From an uncultured Bacilli bacterium (lineage in GTDB: Bacteria; Bacillota_I; Bacilli_A; RF39; UBA660), in the NCBI GenBank assembly GCA_947632625.1, contig CANRPZ010000004.1, forward strand, positions 1 through 34,025: a stretch of DNA of 34,025 nucleotides, given 5' to 3'. Made by a program: the position numbers and the translations under genes. Shown here piece by piece: positions 25,439 through 32,409 of the stretch (position 1 is the stretch's first letter; the number at the start of each line of letters is the position of its first letter). The notes beneath the pieces were generated by a model that was not told the DNA's origin, searched no databases, and saw only the letters and a list, made by a program, of their open reading frames with translations.

Positions 25439-25471
25439 GATTAGATAAAACCTTTCTTAATACTTGGTTTC

Positions 25472-25501
25472 ATTATAACCCCCCCCCCGAAGCTTTGTCA
25501 A
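25472..25501 (-). promoter_or_regulatory. Sigma-A promoter with a G10 tract in its spacer (putative phase-variable promoter)
   Basis: -35 TTGACA (25501-25496) and -10 TATAAT (25477-25472) are both perfect. The 18-nt spacer is AAGCTTC, then ten G (25488-25479), then T. Losing one G would give the optimal 17 nt. It drives the BIG2 gene and the following secreted repeat gene. No other homopolymer of G or C of this length was seen in the window. Confidence 0.85.
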
Positions 25502-25582
25502 TCAATTTTTGGGGATTTAAGAAACAATTAAAAAAGTCTTTTATCTCTATCAAATGTATGTTACTAAAAAATATTTAATGCC

Positions 25583-25612
25583 AAAAAAAAAGAATTAAAC
25601 GGTCATTAATTC
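25583..25612 (-). terminator. Terminator of frr
   Basis: Stem GAATTAA/TTAATTC (25612-25606 with 25598-25592), 7-nt loop, followed by nine T. The frr stop codon (25595-25597) lies within the hairpin. Confidence 0.88.
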
Positions 25613-26122
25613 TTCTTCTTTGCTTTTTAGTTTTTCATCTACAATTTTATTATATTTATTAATTGCTTCTTGGACGCTTTCTAATCTTCGTTTTTCTTCA
25701 TCTAAAGGATATTCTTCTTTTTTAATCTGATTGTTTTCTTCTTGACGAATATTTCTTAAAGCCACTTTAGCTTCTTCTGCTACCTCTTTTGCTTGACGAA
25801 CATAATCTCTTCTTCTATCCTCTGTAAGTTCTGGAACCGTTAAAAGAATAATTTCCCCATTATTCGTTGGTGTAATACCAATATTTGCTTCATTAATAGC
25901 TCTTTCTATATCTTTTAAAACATTACGATCAAAAGGTTTGATCATTAATTGTCTTGCTTCAGGAACGGTAATATTGGCAAGACTTTGTATAGGAGTTGCA
26001 ACTCCATAATAAGGAACCATGATTCCATTTAGCATAGCCGGATTTGCTCGACCTGCTCTAATATTTAAAAGCTTGTTTTCTAATGATTGAATGGCTTTTT
26101 CCATTTTTTCTTCAATATTCAT
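25595..26122 (-). CDS. frr: Ribosome recycling factor
   Basis: 175 residues, about ten shorter than the Bacillus protein at the N-terminus. EKMEKAI, IRAGRANPAML, PEARQLMIKPFDRN, DIERAI, PALTEDRRR-like (VPELTEDRRRDYV) and AKVALRNIRQE are all typical. It splits post-termination ribosomes with EF-G. GGAG is 9 nt before the ATG. It starts 12 nt after a membrane-protein gene instead of following pyrH as in most bacteria. Confidence 0.96.
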   Translation of the reverse strand: MNIEEKMEKAIQSLENKLLNIRAGRANPAMLNGIMVPYYGVATPIQSLANITVPEARQLMIKPFDRNVLKDIERAINEANIGITPTNNGEIILLTVPELTEDRRRDYVRQAKEVAEEAKVALRNIRQEENNQIKKEEYPLDEEKRRLESVQEAINKYNKIVDEKLKSKEEELMTV

Positions 26123-26134
26123 AATTTTAGTCTC

Positions 26135-26893
26135 CTATTCATTTATTGTTATAGTATCATTATAATCGCCATCGAGCGTTTTGACAACATAATTCATAAC
26201 TAAAGTGCCAAATTCATCGATATAAATTACAAAAGTATCATTTTCTTTTAATCCGTTTATGGTTTCTTCTAATTTTACATTTGGAACGGTACTTAAACTT
26301 TCTTGTATTTTTTCCAAAGCTATTGTAAGAGTGGTATGATACAAAGAAAATAAGTCGCTACTTTCAATTTTTTCTCCTGTAAGAACATTAAATGTATAAG
26401 CTTTTACTTTACTAGATGCCGAAAAACCATTTAAACAAGAATAATTCGATTCACGAATAACCAAAGAAATATATTCTTGGTATTCATAAATTCCATAATC
26501 TAAAAAATTAGTTTCATAAATATTCTCTTCATTTTGAAAAGTACAAGTAGGATCACTTTCTTTTTTTAAGCTAGCTTTAGTCTGTTTTACATAAGAAGCA
26601 ATTTCTTCATTAACCTCTGTTGCATCTTTACTATTTAAATTAAAAACGGGTCTCTTACTTGTAATAGCTAAAGAAGAACTAATAGTCTCTTCCTCTGTAT
26701 AGTAAATAAAATCTTTTGTTTTATCTATTTTCATTTTATCGCTAATTACAAGTTCTTCTTCTGGACTTTTAATTTTTTGTTCTCTTTTTTCTTTCGTATT
26801 AAAATACAATAACGCACTACCGACAACAACGATTAAAACAATAAAGAAAAAGAATAAACCAAACCCTAAAACGTTGTTACTTTCTTCTCTCAT
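26135..26893 (-). CDS. Membrane-anchored protein with a DUF3298/RsiV-like extracellular domain
   Basis: 252 residues. TM segment at about 8-29, then an extracellular domain. The part KAYTFNVLTGEKIESSDLFSL (about 165-185) is like the family feature of DUF3298 proteins (F-D-x-x-TG-x-x-(I/L)-x-x-x-DLF), as found in RsiV and PdaC-type proteins. The last 70 residues form a beta-rich end. Two cysteines (in TCTF and SCLN) could form a disulfide. It overlaps the upstream thioredoxin-like gene by ATGA, so both are made together. A role in sensing or binding at the wall is possible; the function is unknown. Confidence 0.75.
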   Translation of the reverse strand: MREESNNVLGFGLFFFFIVLIVVVGSALLYFNTKEKREQKIKSPEEELVISDKMKIDKTKDFIYYTEEETISSSLAITSKRPVFNLNSKDATEVNEEIASYVKQTKASLKKESDPTCTFQNEENIYETNFLDYGIYEYQEYISLVIRESNYSCLNGFSASSKVKAYTFNVLTGEKIESSDLFSLYHTTLTIALEKIQESLSTVPNVKLEETINGLKENDTFVIYIDEFGTLVMNYVVKTLDGDYNDTITINE

Positions 26894-27480
26894 TCCTCTT
26901 CTCCTAACATGGCTAGAATCGCCTTATCAAAATTCATTCGAATTAAATTTTTACGATAATCTGTGAAATACTCTTCTGGTTTTATATCTCCTGTTAAATA
27001 AAGAATTTCATTATCAAAGTAAACAATTTCACCATTTTTTATCATAACGACAGTAGGAGCACTTAACTCTTTTTTATTCGTATCACTACTGATTAAATAG
27101 GAATCTAATTTTTGGACAATCTTTTGATACGTTTTATTATTTAACTGACGGTCTTTATAAAAATCATAGTAATAAATTTCTTTTAGATTATGAAAACTTG
27201 CCATTTCGTTTAAATAATCTGCATAATAGTGACTCCATATATTACTAGAAAACCCTAAAAATAAAATACCAGTTTTTCCATTTAACAATTCCAAAGCTTC
27301 ATTTTCATTAATATATTTATAAAGATTATTTTTAGAGATATCTTTGTATTCACTTGCAAATCGAATATTGTCTGCTACATCCAAGTGGTAATCTTTTGTT
27401 CCTAGATATATAAATAAGTAAAGCATTCCCACAAATAAAATCAATTTTATAATATTTTTACTTTTTTTTAATTTCTTCAT
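26890..27480 (-). CDS. Membrane-anchored thioredoxin-fold protein without active-site cysteines
   Basis: 196 residues. TM at about 10-26. The rest resembles a thioredoxin fold: a strand TGILFLGFS, a helix starting SSNIWSHYYADYLNEM where CxxC would sit, YYYDFYKDR as the second strand region, and APTVVMIKNGEIVYF with the cis-proline position followed by the usual K-N/D-G turn. The active-site position reads SSNIWS, so it cannot do thiol exchange. The protein contains no Cys at all. It may be a binding or scaffold form like bacteriocin-accessory thioredoxin-like proteins. First gene of a two-gene unit, behind tsf, with its own extended -10 promoter. Confidence 0.7.
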   Translation of the reverse strand: MKKLKKSKNIIKLILFVGMLYLFIYLGTKDYHLDVADNIRFASEYKDISKNNLYKYINENEALELLNGKTGILFLGFSSNIWSHYYADYLNEMASFHNLKEIYYYDFYKDRQLNNKTYQKIVQKLDSYLISSDTNKKELSAPTVVMIKNGEIVYFDNEILYLTGDIKPEEYFTDYRKNLIRMNFDKAILAMLGEEE

Positions 27481-27493
27481 ACTATCACTATCT

Positions 27494-27512
27494 TTAGTAT
27501 AACAAAAAATAA
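27494..27512 (-). promoter_or_regulatory. Extended -10 promoter of the thioredoxin-like gene
   Basis: TGTTATACT (-10 at 27501-27496) directly after the T-run of the tsf terminator. The 19-nt segment is identical to 1779-1797. Confidence 0.5.
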
Positions 27513-27538
27513 AGAAAAAAGATGCTTTTTTCTTTATT
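27503..27538 (-). terminator. Terminator of rpsB-tsf
   Basis: Perfect 13-bp stem (27538-27526 with 27520-27508), 5-nt loop GCATC, then TTTT. Its U-run merges with the next promoter. Confidence 0.9.
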
Positions 27539-27548
27539 CTTGACAGTT

Positions 27549-28427
27549 TTAATTTCCTTTTACTTGGTTCATTACCTCTTCGGCAAAGTTTTCGTTTCTT
27601 TTTTCCATTCCTTCTCCAACCTCATAACGAACCATTTTAACAATCTCTCCACCATTATTAGTTACGTAAGTATTAACACTTATATCATTATCTTTAATAA
27701 AAGCTTGTTCTGCTAGACATACCTCTTTATAGAACTTTTTGATTCTACCCTCTACCATTTTTTCAGCAATATCAGCATTTTTTCCTTCATTAATAGATTG
27801 TTCTTTTAATATTTCACGTTCACGATTCAATACATCTTGTGGTACATCTTCAATAAAGACATAACTTGGTTTCATTGCAGCCGCTTGCATCGCAACATCT
27901 TTAGCAATTTCTGCACTTGTATTTTTAAGAACCGTTAATACGGCGATTTTGCCACCCATATGTAAGTAAGAGCCAAAAACCTCATCTTCACCTTTGGTGA
28001 CAACCTCCATTCTTCTTAAAGATAATTTTTCACCAATTTTAGCCGTTTTAGCAACAATTAAATCATTGATAGTTCCTTCACTTGCATTCACTTGTAAAGC
28101 CGATTCTAAAGTCGTTGCATCACTATTTAATATAGCATGACCAATTTCATCAATCATGTTTGTAAATTCTTCATTTTTACTAACGAAATCGGTTTCACTA
28201 TTAACCTCTAAAATAACAGCTTTATTACCACTTACATAGATATTCGCTAATCCTTCAGCAGCAATACGGCTCTCTTTTTTAATTGCTTTAGAAATTCCTT
28301 TTTCTCTTAAATAATCCATAGCAGCATCAATATCGCCATTGCATTCAGTCAAAGCTTTTTTGCAATCCATCATACCTGCACCGCTTTTTTCACGCAAATC
28401 TTTTACTAAACTTGCCGTAATTTCCAT
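27549..28427 (-). CDS. tsf: Elongation factor Ts
   Basis: 292 residues, normal length. The UBA-like N-terminus (VKDLREKSGAGMMDCKKAL) and the core TDFVSKNEEF and AMQAAAMKP are family hallmarks. It exchanges GDP on EF-Tu. It lies 18 nt after rpsB and ends with a strong terminator; in most bacteria pyrH would follow. Confidence 0.97.
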   Translation of the reverse strand: MEITASLVKDLREKSGAGMMDCKKALTECNGDIDAAMDYLREKGISKAIKKESRIAAEGLANIYVSGNKAVILEVNSETDFVSKNEEFTNMIDEIGHAILNSDATTLESALQVNASEGTINDLIVAKTAKIGEKLSLRRMEVVTKGEDEVFGSYLHMGGKIAVLTVLKNTSAEIAKDVAMQAAAMKPSYVFIEDVPQDVLNREREILKEQSINEGKNADIAEKMVEGRIKKFYKEVCLAEQAFIKDNDISVNTYVTNNGGEIVKMVRYEVGEGMEKRNENFAEEVMNQVKGN

Positions 28428-28445
28428 AAACTTTTCTCCCTTTCT

Positions 28446-29387
28446 TTATTTTAAATTGCTAATTAATTCATCTTTTTTCATTGTAGAATAACCTTTAATT
28501 CCTTGTTCTTTAGCAATACCTTTTAATTCAGCTAAAGTCATGGCACTATAGTCTTTTTTCTCTTCTTTTTCTTCTACAACAATTTCTTCTTTTGCAAGTT
28601 CTTCTTCCTCTTTTTTAGGTTCAATATTTTCTATAGCTGCAGCCATAGAAACCTCTTTTGTTTCTTTTTTGTTTTTATCTTCTTCCGTAACATAATCAAC
28701 CATTTCTAAATTACGAGATTCACAAATGGCATTATTAAGTACTCCAATCACAACTTTTACAGAACGAACGGCATCATCATTAGCTGGAATGCAATAATCA
28801 ACCTCATCTGGATCACAATTCGTATCAACAATACCAAATACAGGTATATTTAATTTTCTTGCTTCACGAATAGCATTGGTTTCCTTTTTAGGATCAACAA
28901 TAATAATTGCTTGAGGTAATTTATTCATTTCACGAATACCTGATAATACACGATTTAATTTTTCGTATTCTTTCTTTAATCCAATAACCTCTTTTTTAGG
29001 TAAAACATCAAATATTCCATTCTTTTCCATTTCTTCAATTTCTTCAAGACGTTTTACTCTTTTGCGAATGGTTCTAAAATTAGTAAGAGTTCCCCCTAAC
29101 CATCTTTCGGTTACATAGTAACTATTACTACGTATCGCTTCTTCTTTGCATACCTCACTTGCTTGTTTTTTAGTTCCAACAAACAAGAAAGTACCTCCAT
29201 TATCTGCAATTGCTTTAATTGCTTCATAAGCTTCCTCTAGTTTTTCAACTGTTTTTTGTAAATCAATGATGTGAATTTCATCTCTTGCTGCAAAAATATA
29301 TGGTTTCATTTTTGGATTCCATCTTTTTGTTTGATGTCCAAAATGAACACCTGCTTCTAATAAATAACTCATAGAAACAACGGCCAT
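28446..29387 (-). CDS. rpsB: 30S ribosomal protein S2 with a C-terminal Rho_N/SAP-like extension
   Basis: 313 residues versus the usual 230-260. The S2 body (about 1-225) is complete: [52 protein letters not shown] charged linker (about 226-270, [19 protein letters not shown]) leads to a 35-residue module with [19 protein letters not shown] and MKKDELI, which has the pattern of the Rho N-terminal/SAP helix-loop-helix fold. That fold binds nucleic acids. GGAGGAA lies before the ATG. The transcript has a structured leader. Confidence 0.96.
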   Translation of the reverse strand: MAVVSMSYLLEAGVHFGHQTKRWNPKMKPYIFAARDEIHIIDLQKTVEKLEEAYEAIKAIADNGGTFLFVGTKKQASEVCKEEAIRSNSYYVTERWLGGTLTNFRTIRKRVKRLEEIEEMEKNGIFDVLPKKEVIGLKKEYEKLNRVLSGIREMNKLPQAIIIVDPKKETNAIREARKLNIPVFGIVDTNCDPDEVDYCIPANDDAVRSVKVVIGVLNNAICESRNLEMVDYVTEEDKNKKETKEVSMAAAIENIEPKKEEEELAKEEIVVEEKEEKKDYSAMTLAELKGIAKEQGIKGYSTMKKDELISNLK

Positions 29388-29413
29388 AAAAATTCCTCCT
29401 TCGTTATAACATC

Positions 29414-29463
29414 TGCCAAGATCAACTTACTCTTATCACCTCTTCGGCACTCGATAAAAGTAA
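29414..29463 (-). promoter_or_regulatory. Structured rpsB leader: hairpin plus pseudoknot
   Basis: An 11-bp stem (29463-29453 with 29437-29427, one G-T pair) closes a 15-nt loop. Part of the loop, TGCCGAAGA (29449-29441), can pair with TCTTGGCA (29421-29414) just downstream with one bulged G. This element ends about 26 nt before the start codon, next to the Shine-Dalgarno, so it could be the S2 autoregulatory site. I do not know a matching family for certain. Confidence 0.55.
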
Positions 29464-29505
29464 TCCCTTAAGCATGTTTATTTGCTAACTTTTTTAGCCA
29501 TTTGT

Positions 29506-29534
29506 ATTTTAACAAAAACTTTTCCTACTTACAA
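29506..29534 (-). promoter_or_regulatory. Sigma-A promoter of rpsB-tsf
   Basis: -35 TTGTAA (29534-29529), 17-nt spacer, -10 TAAAAT (29511-29506) with TG one base upstream. The leader is about 115 nt long. Confidence 0.6.
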
Positions 29535-29596
29535 GCTTTTTTATTATAATATATGAAAAAAGTTTAGAAAAAAGTTAAATTTCTCTATTTCTTACT

Positions 29597-29641
29597 AAAA
29601 GAAAAAGAAAAGGATTTTTATTGAATCATTAAAAATCCTTT
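29597..29641 (-). terminator. Terminator of the murG-ftsQ-queH-STAS-like run
   Basis: Perfect 12-bp stem AAAGGATTTTTA/TAAAAATCCTTT (29641-29630 with 29620-29609), 9-nt loop, followed by TTCTTTTTCTTTT. The stop codon of the upstream gene is at the loop/3'-arm junction. Confidence 0.85.
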
Positions 29642-29839
29642 AAATTGATGGTAATAATTTTTCTTAAATTGCCTTAAAAGTTCTTCATCTCTATTCCCAT
29701 TAATATGAATATAAATTTTATCAATTCCATAATCTAGAATAAGCCGAAAGATTCTTCTTTCCATAATAGCAATCGTATCAAAAGTAATATCGTAATCAAT
29801 ATGGACATACAAGGCTTCACTTTTGTAATAAATTTCCAT
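29618..29839 (-). CDS. Small STAS-like protein (possible anti-sigma factor antagonist)
   Basis: 73 residues from the ATG at 29839, with GGTGA 5 nt upstream; the longer frame to 29947 runs through non-coding-looking DNA and overlaps queH. The order strand (ALYVHIDYDIT), helix (FDTIAIMERRIFRLILDYG), strand (IDKIYIHING) and a final helix is that of a minimal STAS domain as in SpoIIAA, but the conserved phosphorylatable Ser/Thr site is not clearly there (N-G-N occupies its place). It might be a degenerate SpoIIAA-like protein; assignment is tentative. Confidence 0.55.
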   Translation of the reverse strand: MEIYYKSEALYVHIDYDITFDTIAIMERRIFRLILDYGIDKIYIHINGNRDEELLRQFKKNYYHQFKGFLMIQ

Positions 29840-29913
29840 TTCTTTCACCAAAATTATTTTAGCAAAAAAGTTAAGGAAATACTTTTTAATCGACAAAAGA
29901 TAGCAAAAAAAGT

Positions 29914-30516
29914 TTATTTTTGATTGGCATTTTTGCCAAAAAGACACCCACAGTATTCTTGACGATATAGATTGTATTGTTTACTTAATAAAATACTATT
30001 TTTATACCCATCTTTTTTCTTAAAATCAGAATATAAAAAATGGATTTTTTCGTTTTCTAAAGATTTCCCAATTTCATTAATCGTTTGAGCATTTTTATAA
30101 GGACTAACGGTTAAAGTCGTTCCAAAATAATCAAAATGATTTAAAAGAGCTAAATCTCTCGTTTTTTTAAGACGAAGATAGTAGCATTTACTACATCTTG
30201 CTCCTCCTTCTCTTTCCTGTTCTAATCCTTTACTTGCTTCTAAAAAAGAGGCATGATCATAATCACAATCCATAAAGGAAATGGAAGAACCGCTCTCCTT
30301 AATATAGCGTACTTGTTCTTCTTTTCTTTTTATATATTCTTCTTTAGGTTCAATATTAGGATTATAATAAAGAATAGTAATTTTAAAATAATCTTTCAAA
30401 CGTTCAATTACCGCTGTAGAGCAAGGTCCACAACAACTATGTAAAAGTATTGTTTTTTTCTCTTTAAAACTTTCTAATTCCTTTTCCATCCAAAGATTAT
30501 AATTTATTTTTTCCAT
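29914..30516 (-). CDS. queH: Epoxyqueuosine reductase QueH
   Basis: 200 residues. LLHSCCGPCST (vicinal Cys plus CxxC; about 25-35), GARCSKCYYLRL (about 104-115) and YRQEYCGCLFG (C-terminal) are the QueH (DUF208) iron-sulfur/iron site residues. It reduces epoxyqueuosine to queuosine at tRNA position 34, replacing the cobalamin-dependent QueG. The gene starts 15 nt after ftsQ, with GAGG 5 nt before the ATG. Confidence 0.95.
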   Translation of the reverse strand: MEKINYNLWMEKELESFKEKKTILLHSCCGPCSTAVIERLKDYFKITILYYNPNIEPKEEYIKRKEEQVRYIKESGSSISFMDCDYDHASFLEASKGLEQEREGGARCSKCYYLRLKKTRDLALLNHFDYFGTTLTVSPYKNAQTINEIGKSLENEKIHFLYSDFKKKDGYKNSILLSKQYNLYRQEYCGCLFGKNANQK

Positions 30517-30531
30517 AACAGCCTCGATTTC

Positions 30532-31233
30532 TTACGAACCAAAATAAGCGTTTTCATTATCAGAATCTAAATACAAGATTCCATTCGCACTTAATAAGGT
30601 ATAAACTTTCGTATACATATTAATTCGATCCATATGAATAAGATTGATATAAACTCGATTTCCATCATTCATTCGTAATAAAAATCTTGTATCATCTAAA
30701 ACTATATCTTTACTCATACTAGGAGCATATTCGATTTCACTAATTAAAGATAAAACATCAAAAGAAACATTTGCAAGTTCTTTAACTAATCTTTCATAAA
30801 TAGCACTTGGTACATAGTTGATTAGAAAAGGAATACCACTAAAATTCCCCTCTACCATTTCTTTACCATTGGAAAGAACATAAGCACTATTATTTCGATT
30901 ATAAAATAAAACTTTTGCTTCCTCAATGGTAATGGTTACTTTGCCAAATAAATTTTTTTTAACTTTAACAGAGTTTACCAAATCAAAGTTTTCAATTTTT
31001 TTCTTTATTGTTGCACTACTATATTTAAAAAGTTTTGGATATTCTTTTAGACCCGTTTCTTCCATAATTTCATAATCTTTTATTAAATTATTCCCTGTAA
31101 TCAAAACATGTTTTATCGGTAAGTTTAGTAAAGAGTAGAAAAAGTACCCTATTAAAAATAATAAAAAGACAAAAGGTATAAATACCTTCCATCGAATACG
31201 ACGTTTATGGCTTCTTTTTGGTACTTTTTTCAT
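30532..31233 (-). CDS. ftsQ: Cell division protein FtsQ/DivIB
   Basis: 233 residues. A basic cytoplasmic N-terminus (KRSHKRRIRWK), one TM segment (about 17-35) and a POTRA domain starting LPIKHVLITGNNLI, with VKVKKNLFGKVTITIEEA at its end. It then has the FtsQ beta domain. It links the division wall-synthesis enzymes FtsL/FtsB/FtsI. It follows murG by 13 nt as in many Gram-positive dcw clusters. Confidence 0.93.
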   Translation of the reverse strand: MKKVPKRSHKRRIRWKVFIPFVFLLFLIGYFFYSLLNLPIKHVLITGNNLIKDYEIMEETGLKEYPKLFKYSSATIKKKIENFDLVNSVKVKKNLFGKVTITIEEAKVLFYNRNNSAYVLSNGKEMVEGNFSGIPFLINYVPSAIYERLVKELANVSFDVLSLISEIEYAPSMSKDIVLDDTRFLLRMNDGNRVYINLIHMDRINMYTKVYTLLSANGILYLDSDNENAYFGS

Positions 31234-31246
31234 ACTTTCACCCTTA

Positions 31247-32329
31247 CTATTTTATTAGTTCTTTAATTGCTTCATAAATTTTAAAACTAGGATTTCCTTT
31301 TTTATATTCTAACATATTTTTCTTTAGTTCTTCTATTTTTTCTTGATTATGTAATAAATCATTAATTTTATTGGCAAGATTTTCTTTCGATAAATCTTTT
31401 TCTTCCATCATTTCAATTGCTTTTTTATCATATAACTCTTTAGCATTAAAATATTGATGGTTATTACTTACATTCGGACTTGGAATAATAATACTTGGTT
31501 TTAAAAGTCCCATAATTTCAAATAAAGTACCTGCTCCAGCTCTAGAGATAACAACATCACTGGAAGCTATAATACTAGGTAAATTTTCAAAATAAGGCAG
31601 AATTTTAATATTTTTTTTCAAGAAAATTTGTTTTTTAAATGTATCCATATTTACATTACTACCCGCAATATATAAAATTTCATAGGCATCATGTAAATCA
31701 CTATTTAAAAAATCAATCATTTTTTGATTTAATGAAGAGCTGCCTAAACTCCCTGCAACATAAAGAACTAGTTTTTTAGTTGGACTAAAGCCTAGTTGGG
31801 TTTTATCGAAGGCCTTTACATTTACGGCATTATCTAAAGATGGATGTCCCGTATAAAGAACTTTTTTGGCTTTTTTAAAATAAGTCATGGAACTTTTAAA
31901 GGTTACCCCCACTAAATCGGCATAGCGACTTACTAAAAAATTGACTTTCCCTGGGCGACTATTTTGTTCATGAATGAAGGTTTTAATTTTTAATTTTCCT
32001 GCGGCTTTTAAAACCGGATATGTAACGTAGCCTCCGACACCAATTACAACATCAGGTTGAAATTCCTTCATAATTTGAATACATTTTTTGATAGCTTTAC
32101 GAATTAAAAAAACATTTTTTATATCGCGTTTGATATTTTTAGTAAATCCATAAATTTCTATCGATTCATATGGAATCCCTTTTTTAGGAATAATATCTTT
32201 TTCCATTCGATTATGGGTTCCTATATATAAAACCTTTAAATTTTTTTCGTGACGTTTAAATTCATCAATGATAGCAAGGGCTGGATAAATGTGTCCACCA
32301 CTACCTCCAGCTGATACAATTATATTCAT
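31247..32329 (-). CDS. murG: MurG, lipid II-forming GlcNAc transferase
   Basis: 360 residues, normal length. The N-terminal GGSGGHIYPALAI binds lipid I; GVGGYVTYPV and HEQNSRPGKVN follow. The C-terminal domain has RAGAGTLFEIMGL and SNNHQYFNA, which bind UDP-GlcNAc. It makes lipid II at the inner membrane face. AAGGTGA lies 4 nt before ATG. Clustered with ftsQ only; other mur genes are outside the window. Confidence 0.97.
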   Translation of the reverse strand: MNIIVSAGGSGGHIYPALAIIDEFKRHEKNLKVLYIGTHNRMEKDIIPKKGIPYESIEIYGFTKNIKRDIKNVFLIRKAIKKCIQIMKEFQPDVVIGVGGYVTYPVLKAAGKLKIKTFIHEQNSRPGKVNFLVSRYADLVGVTFKSSMTYFKKAKKVLYTGHPSLDNAVNVKAFDKTQLGFSPTKKLVLYVAGSLGSSSLNQKMIDFLNSDLHDAYEILYIAGSNVNMDTFKKQIFLKKNIKILPYFENLPSIIASSDVVISRAGAGTLFEIMGLLKPSIIIPSPNVSNNHQYFNAKELYDKKAIEMMEEKDLSKENLANKINDLLHNQEKIEELKKNMLEYKKGNPSFKIYEAIKELIK

Positions 32330-32346
32330 AGAATCACCTTTATATC

Positions 32347-32352
32347 ATTATA
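32347..32352 (-). promoter_or_regulatory. Possible -10 box of murG
   Basis: TATAAT (32352-32347); the -35 region 17 nt upstream reads TTAATA, which is weak. Confidence 0.3.
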
Positions 32353-32409
32353 CTATATTTTTGAAGACTTATTAATAAATTCAGAGAAGAAATTGTAAAG
32401 GATGTTTAT

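Noticed and set aside
25325-25471. Known riboswitch (for example c-di-GMP) in the surface-operon leader
   Set aside because: None of the conserved core sequences are seen.
29840-29947. Longer STAS-like protein from 29947
   Set aside because: It would overlap the queH 3' end, has odd composition, and the ATG at 29839 has a good GGTGA.
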